Below, one piece after another: positions 1-7,947 of a stretch of DNA of 64,000 nucleotides. The notes beneath the pieces are model-generated. The model made no database searches. It was not told where the DNA came from and saw nothing but the letters and a program-made list of their open reading frames with translations. The stretch comes from an uncultured Paludibaculum sp. (GTDB taxonomy: Bacteria > Acidobacteriota > Terriglobia > Bryobacterales > Bryobacteraceae): the NCBI RefSeq assembly GCF_963665245.1, contig NZ_OY762268.1, forward strand, positions 496,001-560,000, given 5' to 3'. The position numbers were made by a program, and so were the translations under genes. Position 1 is the stretch's first letter. Every line of letters starts with the position of its first letter.

Positions 1-1089
1 GCCGTCTTCCATGGCGGCGACGTAGTACATGCCGTCCTTGCGAATCGGCACATGGGCCACCACGGCCGTGCCGGATTGGCCTTCGAGGGGGATGCGTGAA
101 CCGTCGTCCAGGACCAGCACGCCGCCCGTCAGCGGCCGGTCGGTGGTCACGTGCAGGTCCACATCGGTGCCTTCGACGGCGCGCAGGTCGCCGGCCGGCT
201 CCTCTGTAGAAACCGGGATCCCCAGGAAGCCGGGATAGTGATAGACCGCGCGCATCTTCTTGACGCCCGGCAGGTCAATGACGGTGAGTCGATGGATAGC
301 CGACCGCATCCGGCTGGTCTCCACCATGTATTCGAGATTTTCGGCCAGGCCGGCGAACAGGAAGGAGTAACCGCCCCCGCCGGGCTTGGGTTCCATGCGC
401 AGGGTCTCCCACTTGGCGGAGCCCGCGGGCCGCGCACGCAGTGTGACTTGTGGAGTGTCGAAGCCGACCAGCAACGCCTCGATCACCTGGTCGCCCCCGC
501 GCCGCACCTTGGCGTCGCCGGGCTTTACCTGGATCTGGTACAACGGACCCGCGCCAGGGCGCGGCGCTCCAGCCCACAGCAGGTGCGCACCGTAGCCGAG
601 CGTACCCGGACCGGCAATGGTCAACCAAAGCAACACGCCGACGCCGAGCGCGCAGGTCGCGGCCAAGCCACCCAACAAGCGGCTGCTGATGAGATGCCTA
701 GGCTGGGCCTGTTCCGACTTACGCAGGGCCTCTTCGGCCAATAGTTCGGAGAAGGGGTTGTCGTCCTGACCTTGCGCGAGGGTGAGGGCCCGCTGCTCGA
801 AGCCCGCGTCGCCGCTTTCCACCGCTCGCGCCGCCTCGCGCCGGTTCAGGCGCAGCAGTGGCACAACGAGCCAGAAGGCGAGGCCCAGTGCGACCGCCAG
901 GAAGAGTGTCAGGCGGGTATAAAACAGGCTGTTGTCGGAAAACGCAAAGCGGTCGGCGATATAGGCGAGCCCAACGGTGGCGGCCAGCGCGAGAAGCGCC
1001 AGCAGCGCGCCGCCGCGCGCCAGGGCCTTCCACCGCAAACGTCTCTCGACCGCTTCCAGATAGCTCCGAAACCGTTCCAGTGCCGTCAT
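1..1089 (-). CDS. DUF4175-like membrane protein, N-terminal part (cut by window edge)
   Basis: Last visible gene of the MoxR/Bat operon; 363 codons are present and the 3' end lies outside the window. The start ATG overlaps the stop of the BatA-like gene (ATGA), so translation is probably coupled. Three hydrophobic segments are visible: about residues 22-42, 56-76 and 145-165. They are followed by an extracytoplasmic beta-rich region with Ig-like character. Large proteins of this build (two N-terminal helices, one more helix, then a long periplasmic region) sit next to BatA and MoxR genes in many acidobacteria and planctomycetes and are usually labelled DUF4175. The family name is from general recall, not a search; the molecular role is unknown. 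Confidence 0.7.
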   Translation of the reverse strand, partial: MTALERFRSYLEAVERRLRWKALARGGALLALLALAATVGLAYIADRFAFSDNSLFYTRLTLFLAVALGLAFWLVVPLLRLNRREAARAVESGDAGFEQRALTLAQGQDDNPFSELLAEEALRKSEQAQPRHLISSRLLGGLAATCALGVGVLLWLTIAGPGTLGYGAHLLWAGAPRPGAGPLYQIQVKPGDAKVRRGGDQVIEALLVGFDTPQVTLRARPAGSAKWETLRMEPKPGGGGYSFLFAGLAENLEYMVETSRMRSAIHRLTVIDLPGVKKMRAVYHYPGFLGIPVSTEEPAGDLRAVEGTDVDLHVTTDRPLTGGVLVLDDGSRIPLEGQSGTAVVAHVPIRKDGMYYVAAMEDG

Positions 1090-3020
1090 GCTGTCTCCTG
1101 AACCAGGTGTCTGCTCCCTACGAGCGCCTCCAACAGCCCCGCCAAGACCGCCGCGCCGAGAATCCAGGCGGCGAGCGGCCATTTGCTTTCATTATTGCTC
1201 CGCGCGCCGGCCTGCTCACCCGGGGTGCCGGGCGACTGCCACAACTCGGCCGATTCCTTTGGCATCAATTCCAGGTCGGACTCGCGCCGGTCGACGTTGG
1301 CGGCGATCATCTGCGACTTCCCTGCCCCGCGGCGGACTTCCCAGAAACCGGCGCGGCTCAACACGAGCGGCGCGCCCTTCGCGCTCTCTTCCAGAGACAG
1401 GGCGCGTTTACCTTCCGGGTCGATCGCCTCAAAGGCCTTCGAGCCGGCTGCGCCCTTGAAGTCGATGGCCGTGTCCACGCTGGCGTTGAGGGCCGCCTCC
1501 TCCCAGCCGCTGAGACGGTGAGAGATCTGCTCCACAAAGGGAACGAACGAGGGCTGCACGGGAAAGTCGTTGGCCAGGTTGTCGAGCGACGAGGCGAGTA
1601 CAACCACCGTGCCTTCGCCGATCTTCTGCTCCAGCAGGATGGGCGTGCGATCGGTGAGCCGTGCCAGCACGCGGGCCTGACCCGGGTCGGCGTCGATCGA
1701 CTGGTAGAAGTGCACACCTTCCCAGCGGCCGGCTTTGGCGATGGCCGGGTAAGAGTCGTCGGCCGAGCCCAGGGTCTGGTAACGTTCAGCGCCGCGCGAG
1801 GCATAGCGCGAAGAGCGCACCAGCGTATCGAGGATGGGCACCTTACCGGAGGCCACGTTGGCGGGACCCAGGATGACCAGCGCGGATCCGCCCTGCTGCA
1901 CGTAGCGCTTCAAGATCGCGCTATCGAAGTTGCCCGCGTCGGAAACGACGATGAATGCCGCGCGATCGAGATTCGGTGGGGCGCCGTTCGCATAGCTTTC
2001 CACGACGTAGGCGCCGCCAGTGGCCGCGTCGAGGGCATCGCGAAAATAGAGGGCGGAACGGGCCGAACGTTCGCCATACAAAAATACGACGCGCTGCGGA
2101 TCGCTGCGTTCAATGGCGAAGAGATAGCGGTCGTCGACTTTCAAACCATCGCTCTCCTGTAGGCTGACAGCGCATTTCGAGAAGCCGTGTGGCAGGTCGA
2201 GTCCGTTGAACTCCACTTTGGCGCGGCCCGAGGCGGGCACCTGCACGGTCTGCTTGCCGGCCGGCTGGCCATTCACTTCCAGGATGACGGTGCGCGCGGC
2301 GGCGTTGGTATGGAAGCCGGCGATGGTCGCCTGCACCTTCACGGTCTTGCCGTCACGCACGCGGGCCGGGGCTGTCACGCTCTCGACGGTCCAGTTGGGT
2401 TCGGTCTTGTCGGCAACCGTGTGGAGCACCAGCTTCGTACCGCTGCCCAGCCTCAGGTCGCTGAAGCCGGCGGGCATGGAACTACGTTGGAGGTCGCTGA
2501 TGAGGTGCACCTCCAGCGGCAGCTTTACAGATTCCTGATACGAACGCAGCGCGCGGGCGAGCTCGCCCAGGGAGCTACGCGACGTGCCCGCTTCCAGACG
2601 CGGCACATCGGCTGGCGTGATGAAGCGCAGTTGCGTATCGAAGACGGCCACCTTCACGTTCTCGGCGAGCAGCTTCGACGCCTCGGATTTCGCACTGCTC
2701 ATGCGGCCGCCGAAGCCCATGCTGGCGGAATCGTCGATGACGACGACACGATTGGCCTGCGAACCACCGGCAGGCGTGCTCCGCCACAGAAACGGCTGGG
2801 CGAAGGCGAGCACGATGAGCGCGAGCAGGGCCAGCCGCATGGCCAGCAGCAGCAGGTAGTCGAGCCGGCGATGCTTCAGCGATGCCTCGGTGCTCTTCTC
2901 GAAGAACATCAACGAGCTGACACGCTGCGTCTCGCTCCGATGACGCTTCAGCAGGTGGAAGTAGACGGGCACGCCGAGCAGGCCCATGCCGGCGAGGAAC
3001 CAGGGTGCGATGAGACCCAT
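1086..3020 (-). CDS. BatA-type VWA-domain membrane protein
   Basis: 644 residues. The N-terminal BatA-like region (about residues 1-80) has two membrane segments (about 2-22 and 57-76). It is followed by a von Willebrand A-like domain whose MIDAS motif DxSxS is visible (D96, S98, S100), and a last membrane segment close to the C-terminus. I chose ATG 3020 over an upstream start at 3071 because GGGGAGG lies about 9 bases before it and only 4 bases separate it from the DUF58 stop. Bat proteins are membrane-anchored VWA proteins acting with MoxR ATPases in envelope stress or protein assembly; the exact role here is inferred from context. Confidence 0.85.
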   Translation of the reverse strand: MGLIAPWFLAGMGLLGVPVYFHLLKRHRSETQRVSSLMFFEKSTEASLKHRRLDYLLLLAMRLALLALIVLAFAQPFLWRSTPAGGSQANRVVVIDDSASMGFGGRMSSAKSEASKLLAENVKVAVFDTQLRFITPADVPRLEAGTSRSSLGELARALRSYQESVKLPLEVHLISDLQRSSMPAGFSDLRLGSGTKLVLHTVADKTEPNWTVESVTAPARVRDGKTVKVQATIAGFHTNAAARTVILEVNGQPAGKQTVQVPASGRAKVEFNGLDLPHGFSKCAVSLQESDGLKVDDRYLFAIERSDPQRVVFLYGERSARSALYFRDALDAATGGAYVVESYANGAPPNLDRAAFIVVSDAGNFDSAILKRYVQQGGSALVILGPANVASGKVPILDTLVRSSRYASRGAERYQTLGSADDSYPAIAKAGRWEGVHFYQSIDADPGQARVLARLTDRTPILLEQKIGEGTVVVLASSLDNLANDFPVQPSFVPFVEQISHRLSGWEEAALNASVDTAIDFKGAAGSKAFEAIDPEGKRALSLEESAKGAPLVLSRAGFWEVRRGAGKSQMIAANVDRRESDLELMPKESAELWQSPGTPGEQAGARSNNESKWPLAAWILGAAVLAGLLEALVGSRHLVQETA

Positions 3021-3024
3021 GACG

Positions 3025-3912
3025 CTATAGCCTCCCCGCCCTGACGACCAGATAGCGCCGCAGCGCCTCATCCAGCGGCTGATCCGTGACCGCCAGGAAG
3101 TAGCTCAGACCCGCTCCACGCGACTCGGATTCCATCGCCTCAAGATGGGCCGCCATCTTCTCGCGGTAGGGTCCTTTGGCGTATTCCGGGCTGACCTCCA
3201 TCTCCTCGCCCGTCTCCATATCGACGAGAATCTTCGAAGCCGACAGCGTTGGTTTGATCTCCTCGGGGTCGAGCACGTGCAGCAGCACCACGTCGTTGCC
3301 GCGCTGCCGCAATGGCGCCACGGTCTTCACCACGTCCGTCGCGGGCGCGTAGAAGTCGGAGATGACCAACACGAGGCCGCGCCGCTGCAGAAACTGTTGG
3401 AAGTGGGCGAAGGGCTTGGCGAAATCGGTGCGGCTGCCGGGCTCCGAACGATTCAGGCCGTGCAACACTTTGACCCATTGCCCGTGGCGGGAGGACGGTT
3501 CAACGTAGTCGCGGACCTCGTCGTCGAATCCAATGAGGCCCACCGCGTCGCGCTGCTGATGAGCGAGGTAGGCCAGCGAGGCACCCAGGAAGCGTGCGTA
3601 ATCGATCTTCCTCACGCCCTGCGCCTGGTACCCCATCGACGCGCTGCGGTCGAGCAGGACGGTGACACGCGTATTCGTCTCACCGCGGTAGCGCTTCAGG
3701 TAGAGGCGATCGGTGCGGGCGTAGGCGTTCCAATCCACATAGCGCAGGTCGTCTCCCGGCACGTACATGCGGTATTCGGCGAACTCCTGGCTGAAGCCGA
3801 AGTCCGGCGAGCGATGCAGGCCGGCCACGAACCCGTCGACCACCGTCTTGGCGGTGAGCTCGAGGTTCGCGATGCCGGCCAATACCTTGGGATCGAGGAA
3901 GCGCTGCAGCAT
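3025..3912 (-). CDS. DUF58 domain protein (VWA-like, MoxR partner)
   Basis: 295 residues. Shows the DUF58 signature around PGDDLRYVDWNAYAR followed by a VWA-like strand with LLDRSASMGYQ, which keeps the DxSxS metal-site pattern. No membrane segment is evident, so it is probably cytoplasmic. The ATG at 3912 is preferred; an in-frame TTG at 3918 would overlap the MoxR stop. DUF58 proteins are almost always encoded directly after a MoxR AAA+ ATPase, as here, and are thought to be its substrate-recognition or effector partner. Confidence 0.88.
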   Translation of the reverse strand: MLQRFLDPKVLAGIANLELTAKTVVDGFVAGLHRSPDFGFSQEFAEYRMYVPGDDLRYVDWNAYARTDRLYLKRYRGETNTRVTVLLDRSASMGYQAQGVRKIDYARFLGASLAYLAHQQRDAVGLIGFDDEVRDYVEPSSRHGQWVKVLHGLNRSEPGSRTDFAKPFAHFQQFLQRRGLVLVISDFYAPATDVVKTVAPLRQRGNDVVLLHVLDPEEIKPTLSASKILVDMETGEEMEVSPEYAKGPYREKMAAHLEAMESESRGAGLSYFLAVTDQPLDEALRRYLVVRAGRL

Positions 3913-3914
3913 GA

Positions 3915-4922
3915 TCAACCTTTGGTGGGCACGACCTCCAGGACCTTCTTGAGGATGTCATCGGGGGTCAGGCGGTCACTCTCCGCCTGGAAGTTGAGCA
4001 GGATGCGGTGGCGCATCACCGGCCGCAGCAGCGCGGCGACGTCGTCGAAACTGACATGGTAGCGGCCGCGCATCAGCGAGCGCGCCTTGGCAGCCAAGAC
4101 GAGGTTCTGTGCACCGCGTACGCTGGCGCCGAAGTTCACATACTTCTTGACGTAGTCGCTGGCCGAAGTGTCGACGGGCCGCGTGGCGCGCACCAGATTG
4201 ACGGCATAGCGGGCCACTTCGTCGGCGATGGGCACCATGCGGACGAGTTGTTGGAAGTCGAGAATCTCCTCGGCGGTGGTGACGGACCGCAGATCCGCCA
4301 CGGCGGTGGTGGTGGTGAGGCCGACGACCTTCAGTTCGTCTTCCGCCGTGAGATAGTCGAGCAGCGTGTTGAACAGGAAGCGGTCGAGCTGGGCCTCCGG
4401 CAAAGGATAGGTTCCTTCCAGCTCGATGGGGTTCTGCGTGGCCAGCACGAAGAAGGGCGCGGGCAACTTGTACTGGTTGCCGCGCACGGTGCAACTGCGC
4501 TCCTGCATGGCCTCTAGCAGCGCGGCCTGCGTCTTGGGCGGCGTGCGGTTGATTTCGTCGGCCAGCAGCACGTTGCCGAAGATGGGACCCTGCACGAAGG
4601 TCCAGATGCGGCGGCCGGTGCCGGGCTCCTCTTCGAGAATGTCGGTGCCGGTGATGTCGCTGGGCATCAGGTCCGGCGTGAACTGGATGCGCCGGAAGAG
4701 CAGGCCGAGCGTTTCGGCCATGGTGCGCACCAGCAGCGTCTTCGCCGTGCCAGGCATACCGGTGATGAGGCAGTGGCCGCCCACAAACAAAGCGACCATC
4801 AACTGTTCCAGTACCTCGTCCTGGCCGACGATCACCTTGCGGACCTGCGTGATCATCGACTCCTGTACCGTGCCGAAGCGCGCGATCCGTTCTTTCAAGG
4901 TTTCCGAATCGAGTTGCATCAT
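3915..4922 (-). CDS. MoxR-family AAA+ ATPase
   Basis: 335 residues. Walker A GMPGTAKT at about residues 55-62 and Walker B LLADEINR at about 119-126 are intact, followed by the sensor region ATQNPIELEGTYPLPEAQLDRF typical of MoxR (quoted in part: ATQNPIELEGTYPLPEAQ). The C-terminal lid domain is present, so the length is normal. MoxR ATPases act as chaperone-like motors, often for metal or cofactor insertion or envelope assembly, with VWA-domain partners. The downstream DUF58 gene overlaps its stop region and the BatA-like gene follows directly. Confidence 0.93.
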   Translation of the reverse strand: MMQLDSETLKERIARFGTVQESMITQVRKVIVGQDEVLEQLMVALFVGGHCLITGMPGTAKTLLVRTMAETLGLLFRRIQFTPDLMPSDITGTDILEEEPGTGRRIWTFVQGPIFGNVLLADEINRTPPKTQAALLEAMQERSCTVRGNQYKLPAPFFVLATQNPIELEGTYPLPEAQLDRFLFNTLLDYLTAEDELKVVGLTTTTAVADLRSVTTAEEILDFQQLVRMVPIADEVARYAVNLVRATRPVDTSASDYVKKYVNFGASVRGAQNLVLAAKARSLMRGRYHVSFDDVAALLRPVMRHRILLNFQAESDRLTPDDILKKVLEVVPTKG

Positions 4923-4927
4923 TTGAT

Positions 4928-7099
4928 CTACTCTTTCCTGTTCAACTCCAGCAGCAGCTTCTGCGCCGGCCTGTAGCCTGGCGCCGCCTCCAGCGCGGCC
5001 AGAACCGCGTCCTTGGCGTCATCCAATCGCTTCATCCCCTGGTAGGCCCGCGCCAGTTCGTAGTTCGCGGAGGCCGGATCGCCCGTCTTCATGGCCAGCA
5101 CCGCGCGCCACTCTTCCGCGGCCCCGCTCCACTCGCCCAGTTTGCTGCGCAGACCGCCCAGCTTGCGGTGCAGCTCTTCATCCTTCACGGGATAGATGTA
5201 CAACAGACGGTTCAGCGCGGCTTCGGCGGCGCGCGGATCTCCGGCTTCATCGCGGAGCCGGGCCAGCTTCTTCAAGGTATCGGGCTCGCGGCCGCCCTCG
5301 CGGGCATAGCGTTCGAGTTCGGCGATCGCCTCGGCTTTCTTGCCCTGTGCTTCGTATGCCTGGGCCAGGGCTTCATAGACGCTGCCCGCCTCGACGTAAT
5401 CAGGATACTCGTCTCGGATGGCGTGGCCGATCTTCAGCACTTCGTCCCATTGCTTGCCCTTCACGGCGTCGTGAAGCGGCTTCATCTGCTTCGTCCAATC
5501 CTCGAACTTCGCCAGCGGCACCTTGTGCTCATTGTCGAGCCAGGCCAGGAAATCCTTGTCGAACTGGTCGGGCTTGACGCCCAGGACCTTCTCGACGACG
5601 GCAGCCGTGGTGGTGACGTGCGAGAACTCGCTCAACATCGCCATCACCTTCGGCCAGCCGTACTTCTCCGTGATGTAGTCGATGGTGCGGCCGCCCTGGA
5701 AGTAACTGACTATCACCTGGGCCGGATAGGACGGGCGCATGTAGCCGCGGTCCAGCGTCGAGATGGGCAGCAGCGTCTTCTTCTTCAGTGCGGCCAGAAT
5801 GTCGGGCGATAGGCGGTCGCCCCACTCGGGCGACACGGCTGTCTCCTCGTGCACGGAGACGCCTTCGGTGAACCACCGTGGCACGTGGTGCTTCGTGATG
5901 GTCAACAGGTAGACGTGGCTCAACTCGTGCCACAGCGTGCTGGCCCAATGGAACGTGCCGGGCTTGCGGCCCGACGGGCTGTCCATCGCGACACTCAGGC
6001 CGAAGGTCACGCCCAGAGCTCCCAGGCCCGGCATACCCATGGTGCGGACGGCGAAGTCCTCATGATCTGGGTACATCTCCACCATCACCGGCCCAGGTAG
6101 CTTGAAATTGTACTTCTTGTCATACGCATCCAGCGCGCGAGTGATCTCGCGTTCGACGTACGGCCGCAGCAGCTCAGCCTCAGTCTTGTGCAACCGCAGG
6201 ATGTAGCGAGGCTGCTTGTAGACGATGAAGTTCTTGTAGCTGTCGAGCAGCGTGAGTGAATTGGCGGTAGCTGAGTTTCTATAACCCGCTTCGAAGACTT
6301 CACCCAATAACCGCCGAGCTTCGACGTCTTCACCGATGCGCATCAGGTTGATGCCCAGTTCGCTCTTCGCGGGCTGATAGCCGGGATCGAGCTCCAGCGC
6401 CTTGCGATAGAAGCCGATCGCTTCCTCATAACGACGATTGAGGACAAACTGCCGGGCGATGCGGGCGTAGCCCTCACCGTAGTGTGGATTCACGGCCAGC
6501 ATGCGGGCCGGCCACTGCGTCGCGGGTTTGTCCTTGAGGAGGTCGATGGTGGCCAGCACCGCCATCGCGTCCATGGCCTGTGGGTCATCCTGAACCGTAT
6601 TGAGGGCCTCCGCCGTGGCTGCCTCATAGCTCCCGTCTTCCAACAGCACGACGGCCCGGAGTTCGCGCGCCTCGACAAGTTTCGGATTCTTCTCCAGCGC
6701 CTGCTGGGCCAGCGCGATCGCCTTCTGATCGAAGTTCGCTTCCGCGAGCAGGCCCATGCCCAACAGGGCGTCGGCGTTGCCTTTGTCGAGATCCAGCGCC
6801 TCGCGGAACAGACCTTCGGCATCGCCGGGGTTGAAGCGCTCCATCAGCAAACGGCCCCAACGCACGCGTAGCGCGGGGTTCTTCTCGTCCGCCTTAACGG
6901 CAGCGCGGAATGCCGCGTTCGCTCCGTCAAAATCGCCCAGACCCCAGGCGCCCTCGGCTCGCAGCGCCAGGTTGCTGGAGCCCTGTAGTGCCGTGAAGCA
7001 CTGCGCGGCCTCCTGCGCGTGACCCAGCTTTTTCGCGCGCCAGCAGTCCGCCGGCGTGTTCGCCAGCAGGAGCAGCAGGATGGGCGCGGCCGGGATCAC
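4928..7099 (-). CDS. Secreted TPR protein with gluzincin (MA-like) metallopeptidase domain
   Basis: 723 residues. A short hydrophobic N-terminus looks like a signal peptide (about residues 3-13). Tetratricopeptide repeats occupy about residues 25-270. The central domain carries HELSH (391-395) and a downstream TEG with Glu412, which together fit the zinc-binding HExxH...E pattern of gluzincins (peptidase MA group). More TPRs follow to the C-terminus (about 540-720). The GTG start overlaps the C13 peptidase stop by four bases (GTGA), which supports it. Its place inside a MoxR/VWA operon next to a second protease suggests envelope protein processing; the substrate is unknown. Confidence 0.8.
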   Translation of the reverse strand: MIPAAPILLLLLANTPADCWRAKKLGHAQEAAQCFTALQGSSNLALRAEGAWGLGDFDGANAAFRAAVKADEKNPALRVRWGRLLMERFNPGDAEGLFREALDLDKGNADALLGMGLLAEANFDQKAIALAQQALEKNPKLVEARELRAVVLLEDGSYEAATAEALNTVQDDPQAMDAMAVLATIDLLKDKPATQWPARMLAVNPHYGEGYARIARQFVLNRRYEEAIGFYRKALELDPGYQPAKSELGINLMRIGEDVEARRLLGEVFEAGYRNSATANSLTLLDSYKNFIVYKQPRYILRLHKTEAELLRPYVEREITRALDAYDKKYNFKLPGPVMVEMYPDHEDFAVRTMGMPGLGALGVTFGLSVAMDSPSGRKPGTFHWASTLWHELSHVYLLTITKHHVPRWFTEGVSVHEETAVSPEWGDRLSPDILAALKKKTLLPISTLDRGYMRPSYPAQVIVSYFQGGRTIDYITEKYGWPKVMAMLSEFSHVTTTAAVVEKVLGVKPDQFDKDFLAWLDNEHKVPLAKFEDWTKQMKPLHDAVKGKQWDEVLKIGHAIRDEYPDYVEAGSVYEALAQAYEAQGKKAEAIAELERYAREGGREPDTLKKLARLRDEAGDPRAAEAALNRLLYIYPVKDEELHRKLGGLRSKLGEWSGAAEEWRAVLAMKTGDPASANYELARAYQGMKRLDDAKDAVLAALEAAPGYRPAQKLLLELNRKE

Positions 7100-7947
7100 T
7101 TCTCGATGTCCTCCTGGATTCGGGCCAGTTCCATCAGCAGCGCACTGAGCTTCGACTTGTACTCCGCGATGGGCATCGCGGCCTTCTCGAATTTCAGCTT
7201 GTCGATGGCCGACTCCAGCTCTTCCTTGCGCGCCAGCATGAGCTTCTTCTGCGGATCGTTCATGGCCTTCTGCGCGGCGCCGAAGCGCACCACAGCCAGA
7301 CGCGCGGCCAGGCTGTTGTCGTCCAGGACCGAGTGCTCGGTCGCCAGCCGTTTCTGCGTCTCGTAGAAACCCGCCGTCTTCTGCTTGGCGTAATTGAAGG
7401 CTTCCAGCGCCGTCACCGTTTCGTTCTTATCGGCATCCGCGCCGGCATCACGCAGCGCTTCCACCCAGTAGCGCGCGAAAACCACGGCGTTCTTCTCGGT
7501 GCCCGTCCTGGTCGCGGTGATCACCACGCGGTTCTCGTGCTTCAACGGCTCCAGCACCGCTCCGCTGCAACTGGTGGAGAGTACGACCAGTTGCTTGCCC
7601 TGAATGCGGTCGAGCCACGCGCGCAGCTCATCCACGGTGACGTCCGGACCGGGCACGTTGAACTTGAACACTGACCCATCCAGATTGCCGTGCCCGATCA
7701 GCAGCAGCACCAGCGTGTCTTCCGGCTTGGCCTGCGCCGCGTAGCCCGCCAGCGCCTTCTGGATGCCTGCCTTCGTAGCCGAAGGCCCGCTCAGTACATC
7801 GCCGCCCATTAGCTTCTTCGACTCGGCGGCCAGCATGTTGAAGCGTGTGTCGTAGTCCGGCTCGCCCCCCAGGCCCGCGACGGTCAGGTGGAAGTCGGCC
7901 GCCATGGCCGATGTGACAAAGAACAGGATGGCCGCGATCTGTTTCAT
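7096..7947 (-). CDS. Caspase-like cysteine peptidase (C13/legumain-like), secreted
   Basis: 283 residues. Signal peptide MKQIAAILFFVTSAMA. The caspase-fold dyad is visible as GHG (His86) in a LLLIGHGNLDG strand and as Cys127 in LSTSCSGAVL, the same spacing style as C13 peptidases. The C-terminal 80 residues are helical and charged (coiled-coil-like, rich in K and E). The ATG at 7947 overlaps the TGA of the upstream VWA gene; the open frame extends 10 codons further but without such support. It is sandwiched between VWA and metallopeptidase genes, an operon context seen in acidobacteria but uncharacterised as far as I know. Confidence 0.75.
   Translation of the reverse strand: MKQIAAILFFVTSAMAADFHLTVAGLGGEPDYDTRFNMLAAESKKLMGGDVLSGPSATKAGIQKALAGYAAQAKPEDTLVLLLIGHGNLDGSVFKFNVPGPDVTVDELRAWLDRIQGKQLVVLSTSCSGAVLEPLKHENRVVITATRTGTEKNAVVFARYWVEALRDAGADADKNETVTALEAFNYAKQKTAGFYETQKRLATEHSVLDDNSLAARLAVVRFGAAQKAMNDPQKKLMLARKEELESAIDKLKFEKAAMPIAEYKSKLSALLMELARIQEDIEK

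Noticed and set aside
858..2162. 434-codon plus-strand frame at the left end
   Set aside because: Opposite to the DUF4175-like and BatA-like genes, arginine-rich and without motif.
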